In this document: piece after piece, positions 45,388 through 54,321 of the stretch | Position numbering within the stretch: the first letter of the stretch is position 1 | Layout of the letters: each line of letters starts with the position of its first letter | Assembly (NCBI GenBank): GCA_012064385.1 | Contig: QRDG01000139.1 | Location: forward strand, 1 to 64,000 | DNA: 64,000 nt | Reading direction: 5' to 3' | DNA from: Puccinellia tenuiflora | Taxonomy: Eukaryota > Streptophyta > Magnoliopsida > Poales > Poaceae | Position numbers and translations under genes: made by a program | The notes under the pieces: model-generated | Seen by the model: only the letters and a program-made list of their open reading frames with translations | What the model was told of the DNA's origin: nothing | Database searches by the model: none

Positions 45388-45699
45388 AGCTCCCTTCAAA
45401 TGCAAAACAACGGAACACAAGAAAAGGACCACAACCGGTGTATAGGGCCAGCTTTGTGGAAAAAAAGAAAATAAAAGAAAAACCCATCGTACAAAAAGGG
45501 AGACAGAGAATGAAATAAGGAAAAGGCCCAAACAACCTGGTACGGACGTACCTCTGAGCGATGACAAACGACAGATAACCACACCAATCTCCACACCAGA
45601 TCGAACGGTCTCGGAGATGAATGAGACTTAAGTTAATTCACAGCTGACTGAGAATTAGCAAAACCGTTTTTTTTTTCTTTCAGGTTAGCTCCAGCTTTT

Positions 45700-45869
45700 G
45701 AGGCATAATAATTGTGAAAGTGCCGTTACTTAGACAACTATTTGCGGCACGTTGATTAACTGCCGTCGATTATGACATGATTAGCGGCAACTAAAAAGTG
45801 CCGTCTAAAGATTAAATCTGCGGCAGTTTGGAAAACTGCCTCCAACAAAGTGCCGCTGATCCGAGGACG
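45700..45869. repeat. CACTA right subterminal repeats
   Basis: Alternating GTGCCG, GCGGCAC, GCGGCAG and ACTGCC words lie just inside the right terminus. Confidence 0.8.
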
Positions 45870-45882
45870 TGGTGTAGTGGGT

Positions 45883-46447
45883 GCTCCTGTGCGTCAAGAA
45901 AGAACCTGGGTTCCACCGCCGAGAGGTATGGTAAAGATCCAGGTTTTTTTCGAACTTAAAGATCCAGGTTGATGGGTCAGTTGCAAAGACTCAGAACATT
46001 GGTGCGTACAGTGCAGTCTGCCGGGATGATCAAGGACAGTTCTTGGGTGCATCATCGGTAACCAGAGGAAATATTACTAATCCAGAGATTCTGGAAACTA
46101 TGGCCTGTGTTGAAGCGCTCTGCTTAGCTAAGGATCTAAACGTACTGAAAGTCCAGCTTTCTTGGGACTGTGTCAATGTGGTAAGAGAAATTCAAGGAGA
46201 GTTGAAGCGAGGGCCAAATAGCATGATTCTGAGAGAATTCCTTGCACGTAGATCTGATTTTCAGGAAGTGATTGTGGGACACGAACGGCGAGAATCTAAT
46301 GGCGAAGCTCATCGCTTAGCTAGACTGGCTACGTCTTCAGAGTTAGGTCGACGGGTGTGGTTTTTTGATCCACCCAGTGGGGTGAATATCCCTGTAAACC
46401 CTTTGTTAGTTAATCAACAAAGCTCGGTCGTTTTACTAAAAAAAAAG
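45883..46447 (+). pseudogene. LINE 3' end: RNase H-like domain and poly(A) tail
   Basis: In frame, TWVPPPRGMVKIQV...VDGSVAKTQNIGAYSAVCRD is the start of the plant LINE RNase H domain (RVT_3 type). It continues through NPEILETMACVEALCLA (acidic residues and helix of the fold) and NGEAHRLARLA near the C-terminus, then RRVWFFDPP. AATCAACAAAGCTCGG and a short poly(A) (about 46438-46446) follow, the usual LINE tail. The 5' portion is cut off by the CACTA right end at 45880. An 11-nt insertion with a 14-bp duplication (45932-45970) breaks the frame before VDGS. Family role: removes RNA during target-primed reverse transcription. Confidence 0.8.
45932..45970 (-). mobile_element. Ultra-short retro-insertion (11 nt) with 14-bp target duplication
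   Basis: TAAAGATCCAGGTT occurs at 45932-45945 and 45957-45970, flanking TTTTTCGAACT. It interrupts the RNase H frame. Removing one copy and the insert restores the reading WVPPPRGMVKIQVDGS. Confidence 0.75.
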
Positions 46448-46599
46448 GTGCCCCGCGCGAACAACATGGCTTACAGTAGGCTACATACAGAACGGAACGG
46501 CCCTTGGCAAAAGAAGCCACGCACCCCCGCGTCTCAATGGGCCGACCCATTTATTCATTCCTGTTTCCCTTTTTATTTTATTTCCTTTTTCTGATTTCT

Positions 46600-47150
46600 T
46601 TTTGTTTTTCTTTTTTATTTCTTTCATTTTAGTTTTTGTTTCTTTTTCCATTTTCTTTCTACCACTTGTACATGATTTTAAAAATAATTACTTTTAAAAA
46701 TTATTTAGATTTTAAAAATGTTCAAGATTTGAAAGTTTTGTAAAATAAAATGTTCGAAATTGAAAATTGTTTAAATTTACAAAAAAATCAAATTTTGAAA
46801 TGTTTAAATCTTGAAAATGTTCATTTTTTAAAAATGTTCAAAATTAAGAAATGTTCAGATTTAGAAATATTTTAAATCAAAAAATGTTCAGATTTTGAAA
46901 ATATTCTTTTTAATAATAGTAAATATATAAAAATTAATAAATGTTTAAATTTTGAAATTGTTCAAATTTTGATGATAGTCATTTTTTATAAACATTCAGA
47001 TTTTCAAAAAATGTTCAAATTTTAATTTTTTTAAAGTGTTCCTGTTTTTCTAAAACGTCCTGATTTGAATATTGTTCAGATTTTCAAAAATTGTTCATTT
47101 TTAATAATATTTAGATTTCAAAAGAAATGGAAAAACGAAAAAAAAACTAA
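46600..47150. repeat. AT-rich degenerate repeat
   Basis: Many imperfect copies of AAATGTTCAAATTTTGAAA and ATGTTCAGATTTT occur over about 500 bp, preceded by a T-rich stretch. It is non-coding. Confidence 0.8.
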
Positions 47151-47244
47151 TGGGCTGCGGCCCAACTAACCCGTCTCGGTGCGGGGCGTGTGCGGTGCGC
47201 CCGCACAGCGCTGCTGGAGGCGGCATATAGCGCCCCCCCCCCCC

Positions 47245-47347
47245 AGTATGGAGGTGCCTAGGTTTTCCTGGAGGGGGTGGCGGTGGGGGCTATACCCAGC
47301 AATCCATCTTTCTCGCACGAACCATCGTTCCCCTCGGCGCAACCTTA
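47245..47347 (+). repeat. 103-bp segment duplicated from 6241-6343 (copy 2)
   Basis: It has three substitutions against copy 1. It is preceded by a C13-14 run and continues beyond TTA into CCTCCGTGTTCC, so it is the empty-site version of the Harbinger target. Confidence 0.85.
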
Positions 47348-47419
47348 CCTCCGTGTTCCGTCCTCGACTTGAGGTTCTCCCTTCCTATATTTTTCGCTCC
47401 TTTTTTTTGTTATCGCCTT

Positions 47420-47790
47420 CGACTCAGAATTTGGATATTATGATTTGTCGATTCAAGTTGCAGTAGGAGTAGGATTGGGGATGGATTGATTATTATTTTA
47501 CAAAGATTATTCGGATCTCGGGATATGTCTAAGTCCAATAGTAGTACCATTGTGGTGGACTATTTTTTTTGTTTTCCGGTGGATTCATTGGATCTAAGGA
47601 TTTGACTATCATAGTTGAAGTACGAGAAGCCCTGGGAATGGATTTCCATTAAGTTTGATGAGTAGGATTGTGGTGGATTTGACGATTTGTTGATTCAAGT
47701 TGTAGTAGGAGTAAGATTTGGCATGGATTGATTAGAGTAGGATTGTGGTGGACTGATTTTTTGTTTTCTGATGGATTCTAAATAGGCCTA
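47420..47790 (+). repeat. Inverted copy of the 5'UTR intron of the 50-kb gene
   Basis: It aligns in reverse complement with about 51300-51690. Shared blocks include GAATTTGGATA, GTCGATTCAAGTTGCAGTA, GGATTGGGGATGGATTG and GGATTGTGGTGGACTGAT. Divergence is moderate, with small indels. Confidence 0.85.
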
Positions 47791-50094
47791 TCTCTTCAGA
47801 AATTTTGACATATATTCTTAGTATATTCGGTAGATTAATACTTGAAGGAAGAAATCTACCTTTAAAACACGAACACAAGCTGGCCTGGTTGGCTTATTCG
47901 ATTTGTCCTTCACTTTATATGTAGGTCTCAAGTTTGAAACTTCTCTTTTGCACTTAATTTTTCCAAATAAAATCATTCAGCAGGTAGAATCCGTGGAGGA
48001 GTCGGACAGCAGGAACAATGGGGCCTGTCCCACGGTGGCCTGAACTAAGGCCTCGTATCTAAACTTTGGGCCTCTAAAAAATCTAGGCCCTGTTCGGCCG
48101 GCACAGTCCGCACATGCGTCTGCCCGGCCCTGTACATAGGAGAGTACTGTTAGTGCAATACAACTCATCTAACCTGATGCGTGACATAGCAAAACGAAGA
48201 TAAGAAATGACGGCTCAAGCACACCCAGCAGCACCTCCAGCTCACCCAGCACCACTGCAGCCCACCACTAGCACCCTGCTATGGGCCAGACCTAGGCGCG
48301 GACGGCCGTTGGAGCAGCTCACCACCAGCAAACTCCTAACGGCCAGATCCGTGGCGTGGAGGGCCACCACGGCCGCCGGAAGAGCCCATTGGCCATCTGG
48401 AGGAGCAACGCGTCCAGAGCGCATCGCCGCTCCTCCTCAGCCCCACCGCGCCGCTCGCCGCCGTCCAGTGGAGTGCGAGCTTGCCACCTCTTCCATGCGC
48501 TACTTGTCTTCGCCGCGCCAGACCGTGCCACCACGCCGCCTCCCGGCTCGCCCACGCGCCGCTGCCCCTGTCCCGTCGCGTGTGCAGCTCCCCGCTTTCC
48601 GTCGCCTCGCCGTCGTCGCGTCGTCCTCAGTGAGCCGCGCCAGACCTACACCACCGCGCTTCAAGGGAGAGCCCTATGGCCCACCGCCGCTGACACCGCG
48701 TTGCCCGGCGGCGCCTTCTGGCGGCGGCGAGGGGAAGAACGCCGGGAGAGGAGGTTCGGAGGTGGCGCCTAGGGTTTCCTCCCGATGGCCCGCGAGAGCC
48801 ACACGGGAGGGAATTTCCCAGTGACCTCCCCTCTCCTTACGTCCTCCTACCGAGACCTAATCCTCCGCTCACTCAAAAAAAGGAGAAGAAAGAGGGACAT
48901 AGTAGAGAGGATAACGACCATGATGAGAGAGGAGAGGATGTCCTGACCTTCCATGGTCGTTCCCCGGATACTCCGTAGCCTCCACCGCCGGGAGAGGGAG
49001 CTGAGAGACACGGGGAGATATGAGAAAGAAATTCAGACTCACGCGAAGGGACCCACACGACAGACTCACGTGAGCGGCAGATGCTCTCAGAGAGCTCGCT
49101 GCTAGCCGGGCTTCATTCTTTATTCTTTAGTTAATGGGCTTGTACTTCTATCTGTATGTTAGGATAACTAGCTTGTTTCGTTCCTACAACATTGTTCCTA
49201 TTTGACAAATACTAGATAGTAAGTAGTTTTGTAATTTTTTAAGTCTGAACTCATTTCTTAACATGAATTCTCATTTGCAACACGAATTATTCTTGAGAAA
49301 TGTCTATATACGATATTTATGGCCTCCGGATGATCATTTTGATATTATCTATGGTGTCAATGGAGATACATCCTTGCAGTCACTAAGCTCCACCGAAATG
49401 TTAGTTGTTCTTTTGTTCTGGCGATGTTGTGATTTTTGGAACAGACTGTCGGTGTGGACTGTGGTGCTATGTGTTTGGGAGCCCTAGTCCGTGGAGATAG
49501 GGCACGGAGGGATGCATGTCGTGTACGTGTCGTGCGGGCTTTTTAGGTAGTGGGGCGCCCCTTTCAGTTGTCTATTTTTTCAGCTATTCCGGTGATGTGT
49601 GCATTGCTTTGGATGGCATTTGGTGGTGCGATTCTGCGTCGAGGCGGTGCACTGATTTTGTATTTTAGATGAATCATACAAGTGATTTTGTATTTTAGAT
49701 TTGCTCGAGTTAAACTGAATTCCTATCCAAACTTTTGAGTGTTTGTTGATATGTCTTAATTAGTTTCCCATTTTGTGTTGGTTCAATTAAGCATGGTATG
49801 TTGATATTTGTAACTGCACATTCATCAGTATTAGTTATGAAATCAATCCGACTTTGCGAGTACGATAAAGAAAAAATGCCAAGAATGGAAACGAGCTAGC
49901 ACGCCAGGTCCTTCTAGTTCTCTACAATGTATAAGGGGGGCTTAGCCATAACCTAAGACCCACATGTCTTGTAATATTCCCTAATTGAAACTCCAAGTCT
50001 CCAACGCGTACTCCAGAGAAACTGCTGTTTTACATCACGAACGAAAACACATACTGCTGGTTTACACCAAGCACATTGTTATGAGACAGTTTGT
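47791..50094. other. Intergenic region with a GC-rich low-complexity stretch
   Basis: A GC-rich block (about 48200-48830) has long open frames on both strands through base bias, with Ala/Pro/Arg repeats and no domain. The remainder is AT-rich without structure. I see no supported gene. Confidence 0.5.
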
Positions 50095-51249
50095 TTACAG
50101 CCAGAATGCCAATGGCAACGCGAAAGTTAAGTCGTTCATTTCCTTGTTAGGAACTTTGTAGTACTGAACCTGCCGGGTGTCACCAGTTGTTAGGTCGCCT
50201 TTCTCATCGAGCTTCAGAGAAAACTTGGTCAGCCGAAACATACGAACACGTGGTGGTGGATTCATGTTCTCTTCTCCGAAGTTGCAAGCTCCCTCGTCTC
50301 TGTTATCCGTGTTCTCTTCTTCAAAGTTGCAGTGTCCTGGACCATCTCTGTTGCCGACCACAATGCACTCCACAAGGCAGAATTTTCTCTGGTGTCCACC
50401 CATGTAGACGAGGGAGGAACCTAGGTGCTTCTCAGACGGGTCCTCACTGAATAGATATTCCTTGCTGTACTTCACTTCCGGGCGGCAGTCAGAGGTAGCA
50501 GAAGCCAGCTTGCAGGAGCAGATGCGTCCATGTTCCTCTCCATACAGGGCAACTCCAACCCAGGTGCCCAGCTCAGGGTAGAAGCAACCGCAGCCGTCAA
50601 AAGGCAGTATCCACTTTCCAAGGTTTTCCCACTTGAAGCTTCCGTCCTCAGCCATGTGAAATCTGTAAGTGGTGGGAGTGACATCGACGCTGACGAAGAT
50701 GGTTTTTCCGTCAGGGAGAACGGCGCAGGAGATAACATCCATGGAGTCCAATGGTGCATCTCGGAGCTTACGCCACGACAAGACACCCAACTTGCCACTA
50801 GGGCTGACCAGCGGCTGCAGGTCAAGGAGCTCCATGGAGAAGTGCCCAAGGGCAAAGAGCTTATCACCAATGGGAAAGTAGACGGGACGTCGTTGATAGG
50901 TGTGCCGAGGGATACAGTTGAGGCTCCTCTCGTAGACGTCATAGCAGAAACCACCCAAATCGGGTTTACCCTCTTCCTTGGGTTGCATGGCCAAGATCTT
51001 GGATCCAAATGCATGGGAGAAGTAAATGGGCGGATCACGCCGTGCCCCAAAGCGTATGCAGGCAGGTGGCAGGCAGATGGCGTCCTCCCGTGTTTTGCGG
51101 ACTCCTGATATCAGCTGATCAAGATCCAAATCAACCTTGCGGATGCTGAATCCCAACTCCCAGTCATCCAAGATTATATAAAGCTGCCGCCGCGGCTGTG
51201 ACATCAGGATTCCTCCCTCATTGATCTCTCTCTTCCCCTTCAGCATCAT
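50095..51249 (-). CDS. Grass-specific hypothetical protein (DUF1668/kelch-like), intact
   Basis: A 384-codon single coding exon starts at 51249; MSQPRRQLYIILDD, 16 codons in, is an alternative start. Visible features: RQLYIILDDWELGFSIRKVDLD near the N-terminus, PIYFPIGDKLFALGHFSMELLDL, SWRKLRDAPLDSMDVISCAVLPDGKTIFVSV, and C-terminal MFRLTKFSLKLDEKGDL with VQYYKVP. These recur in a large family of grass proteins of unknown function with a beta-propeller-like repeat pattern, which I recall as DUF1668. The function is unknown. No signal peptide or membrane segment is seen, so a cytosolic or nuclear location is likely. The intact frame, and the 5'UTR intron upstream, suggest a real gene. Confidence 0.8.
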   Translation of the reverse strand: MMLKGKREINEGGILMSQPRRQLYIILDDWELGFSIRKVDLDLDQLISGVRKTREDAICLPPACIRFGARRDPPIYFSHAFGSKILAMQPKEEGKPDLGGFCYDVYERSLNCIPRHTYQRRPVYFPIGDKLFALGHFSMELLDLQPLVSPSGKLGVLSWRKLRDAPLDSMDVISCAVLPDGKTIFVSVDVTPTTYRFHMAEDGSFKWENLGKWILPFDGCGCFYPELGTWVGVALYGEEHGRICSCKLASATSDCRPEVKYSKEYLFSEDPSEKHLGSSLVYMGGHQRKFCLVECIVVGNRDGPGHCNFEEENTDNRDEGACNFGEENMNPPPRVRMFRLTKFSLKLDEKGDLTTGDTRQVQYYKVPNKEMNDLTFALPLAFWL

Positions 51250-51302
51250 GAGGCCAAACCGCCTACCCGAAAGTTTTGATTAGCTGTTGGGATTCACTAG
51301 CC

Positions 51303-51740
51303 CTGCAATTCAAATTTGATTCGGTTGTAAATAAGAATCAATTGCAATATCCTACTCATACCGCAACTTAAAATCGAAAAATCCGAAGATCCGGTTAATC
51401 AATTGAAACCGGTATAATCGAAATCCATCCCCAGTCCAATTCCTACTCCAATTATGATCGGCAAATCCTAAGATCCGATGAATCCATCGGAACACTAAAT
51501 ATCAGTCCACCACAATCCTACTATTGTAGCACTTAAATCAACAAATCCGAGAACCAAAAGATTGATTGTAAAATAATAATCAATCCATCCCCAATCCCGG
51601 CGATAGCTTCAAAAAAAAAAATCCATCCCCAATCCTACTAATACTGCAACTTGAATCGACAATCCATCGTATCCAAATTCTGCACGGGGCCATAATAATA
51701 TAAAAATGAAAAAGAAGCGAAGAAAATCGCATGTACTAAC
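51303..51740 (-). other. 5'UTR intron of the DUF1668-like gene
   Basis: The minus-strand donor GTTAGT begins at 51740 (after CTATAAG) and the acceptor TTGCAG ends at 51303. The intron is 438 bp. It carries a 22-nt retro-insertion and has an inverted relative at 47420-47790. Confidence 0.65.
51582..51635 (+). mobile_element. Ultra-short retro-insertion (22 nt) with 16-bp target duplication
   Basis: AATCCATCCCCAATCC at 51582-51597 and 51620-51635 flanks CGGCGATAGCTTC plus A9. The related sequence at 47470-47500 has a single copy and no insert. Confidence 0.85.
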
Positions 51741-51809
51741 CTTATAGTTGACGAAACGATAGGGGCAGAGGGATTGGTGGGTATTTAAGGGGCATCTCAA
51801 AACCCAAAC

Positions 51810-52625
51810 AGACATGATTGTGTTCGGATTTTATCGGTTTGGATCCCAAACGGATTGGATTTTATGCGTTTGGATCCCCAACGGACAGGTCGTCCGGCCA
51901 TGTCCGCCTTTCGTGGCTATTGCATCTGTCCGTTATTTTTTGGACAGTTAACCCAACGCGATTCATACCAAACGCACAACTCCTCCCCATCGCCGTCCCC
52001 GTGGCCGCGCAGCTCGCCGCCCGCTCCCGCCACCCCCGCACAGCTCCCTTTTATCTAGCTCGCCGGCCTTGCTCTGCTGCTTGCTGCTCGCTGCTGTTCG
52101 CGCGTGCTGTTGTTGCTCGCTGCTGCTCTGCTCGTTTCTGTCCGCACCGCTACTGCTCGCGCCGCTGCCGCCGCTCGCTGAGCGCCCACAGCAGGCTGAC
52201 GCCGCTTGCCTACATGCTCGGTGCGCGCCGCCGCTGCCGCTCGCCCACGTGTTTGTCTAGCGCCGTTCGCCCGCTCGCTGAGCGCCCGTAGCTCGCTGCT
52301 GCTGCTCGACTGCGCCACCGCTCGCTCGGCCGCTGCCACCGCTCGCCTGCGTGCTCCCCGAGCACCACCGCTCGCTTGCTCGCCCGCATGCTGCCTGCTG
52401 TCGTCCCTGCCGTCGCTGTGTTTTTGCGGGTGCTCGTCCCTGCGGAGAGGATTGCATGTGCGGTAGGTGGGGAGTGAGGCTGGCAGGTGGGGTTGGAGGG
52501 GGATCGAGCGGAGCAAAATGGAGCAGCGGACCCTTCGACCCAAACCTGCGCTAAATTCGGCCCGTGTACGTTGAGGCACGATTTTTACCCATATAGATAA
52601 AAACGGACATATCTGGACAAAATGG
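51810..52625. mobile_element. Possible non-autonomous DNA element with GC-rich core
   Basis: The outer parts carry words such as TTTGGATCCCCAACGGACAGG and AAACGGACATATCTGGACAAAATGGGTCGC (in two blocks), which recur in grass MULE- or Mariner-like elements (from memory). The core (52060-52430) is CTGCTCGC-rich low-complexity sequence. I could not define exact ends. Confidence 0.35.
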
Positions 52626-52786
52626 GTCGCTGCGTTGAAGTTGACCTAACAAGGGTGACCCATTTAGTTCACTCTGTCTTTTTTTGTATTTTTTCTCATT
52701 GTCCATTTTATTTTATCAAAATAAGGTTGCAAATATATCTAGTCAATGCAATTTTTCAGTGTAGCAAAATAGTATGTGCCATGTCG

Positions 52787-52787
52787 A

Positions 52788-52818
<31 letters not shown>
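52787..52818. repeat. (ATCT)n microsatellite
   Basis: About eight tetranucleotide units, ending in ATTGTATT. Confidence 0.95.
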
Positions 52819-52851
52819 TGTATTATTAAAACATACGGATTTGCTAATTTT

Positions 52852-53203
52852 CAGGCGCCTGATTTTTTCTTATGTCTCAGTCAACCACAAAAATGTGCAT
52901 GAGTTGCACTTTTCTGGGAGAAATGTGCAATTGCACTTTTCTGCCAGAAAAGTACAATTCGTTCTAGTTGCACTTTTTTTTGAACTGCAGTTGCACTTTT
53001 TCTGAGGTGATTTAGACTTAAAAAATTGTCAGGCGTCTGATTTTTTCTTATGTCTCAGTCACCCACAAAAATGTGCATGAGTTGCACTTTTCTGGGAGAA
53101 ATGTGCAATTGCACTTTTCTGCCAGAAATGTGCAACTCGTTCGAGTTGCACTGTTTTTTGAACTGCAGTTGCATTTTTCTAGATGATTGAGAGTTAAAAA
53201 ATT
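52852..53203. repeat. Tandem duplication, unit about 178 bp
   Basis: Units 52852-53029 and 53030-53203 both start CAGGCG(C/T)CTGATTTTTTC and contain TGTGCATGAGTTGCAC and CTTTTCTGCCAGAAA. They are non-coding. The outer end AAAAAATTCTTAGTC relates to the palindrome family at 43.8 kb. Confidence 0.9.
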
Positions 53204-53443
53204 CTTAGTCAACTGAGACATAGACAAACCCTAAAATATAAGACAACCAAGAGTGGAGATTACGCAACAACCAGGAAACATACCAGATTTAAATTAACGG
53301 AAAAAGCCAAAATCAATAGAAGGACACGGAGAGAAAACATTGCCCTATCGTACTCATGTTGGACAGTAAGCCGAGAGACATGCGTTGTCACGTATTTGGT
53401 GGTTTCCAGATTCCTTTTTTTCGCGGGGAATTGGGAACTTTAT

Positions 53444-54220
53444 TCAAATGAAAGCATTCCGTGGACAATCAGCCAGGAGGCTAGCTACCAGGAATGGAGG
53501 TTCAGACTCTACCCAGCTTTCACTGACAATCAGCGAACAGGCTCGCTTGGCACTAAGGTGGGCTGGGAGATTAGAAGACCTGTTTACATGTTGAATACTA
53601 AAGGAATGAAAGGAAAAAGCGAGTTCGCCAATGTCTAATAATATAGGAGCCACAACTGCACGAGAGTTGCGACGAGAGTTCCAGAGGTTCACCACCTCTA
53701 GGCAATCCGTTTCCATGATCACTCTTGAGAAACCCCGAAGTTTTGCAAAGATTACTCCATCCCACAGCGCTTCAGCTTCAGCAATCAACGGATCCGACAC
53801 CCCATCATGGGGTTTATACCAGGCACCAAGCAAGGAGGTATCTGATCTCGCAACACCACCAGCTCCTGCCTTGCCACACTCAGAATTAACCGCAGCGTCA
53901 GTGTTGATTTTAACAAAATCAGGATCCGGCGGCCTCCACCCATGCCCGGGGAGGATAGCCGCACAAGCACTTGGAATATCCAGCAAGGCTAGGTCTTCTT
54001 TGATGCGGATACTCGATGAGGAAGGGTCTAGAGGCTCTTCATCATGCACCTTTCTGTTACGGGAGTGCCATATAGACCACATAACGGTGATAATCTTCGC
54101 TCTATCCGAAGGAGAGAAGCGAGGATCACACATAATATCTTTGTCCCAAGTGAGGGGGTGTAAAGTCGGGCAGTCTGAAGTCAAACCTGGATTGTGCTTC
54201 ATCCCAAAATCTCCGGGCAT
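53444..54220 (-). pseudogene. LINE RNase H-like domain (ORF2 C-terminus)
   Basis: The frame is open for 258 codons, starting in the zinc-binding region remnant. The RVT_3 RNase H fold begins WRPPDPDFVKINTDAAV, with catalytic acidic residues in TDAAV, EAEALWDGV and ETDCLEV, and ends with NLPAHLSAKRA. It is in another frame from the reverse transcriptase upstream. A frameshift in about 54220-54370, near residues CRVCLAEEES...MHAL, separates them. Confidence 0.85.
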
Positions 54221-54321
54221 GCGAGCATTGAATCAAGGCATGCATCAGGCTCTCCTCCTCCGCTAGGCAAACTCGACATAAACTGATAGGTTTGATGTGT
54301 CGACGTTTCAAGGTGGCTTCG

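Larger units (their letters stand above)
38854..45879. mobile_element. Non-autonomous CACTA (En/Spm-type) element, 7.0 kb
   Basis: The left end CACTACACCACATGCTC and right end (inverted) CACTACACCACGTCCTC share about 15 of 17 bases. The 3-bp target duplication GGT occurs at 38851-38853 and 45880-45882. Repetitive subterminal blocks lie at both ends. No transposase frames are present. It contains a nested hAT-like element, a foldback element, a minisatellite and a possible captured coding fragment. The subterminal words differ between ends (GAGGCAC on the left, GCGGCAC on the right). Confidence 0.85.

Noticed and set aside
48207..48824. A 205-codon Ala/Pro/Arg-rich open frame
   Set aside because: Low-complexity GC-rich sequence with long frames on both strands and no conserved motif.
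52055..52579. A 174-codon minus-strand frame
   Set aside because: Produced by CTGCTCGC-type low-complexity sequence.
53444..54266. Plus-strand frame of 211 codons over the LINE RNase H
   Set aside because: Shadow of the minus-strand LINE coding sequence.
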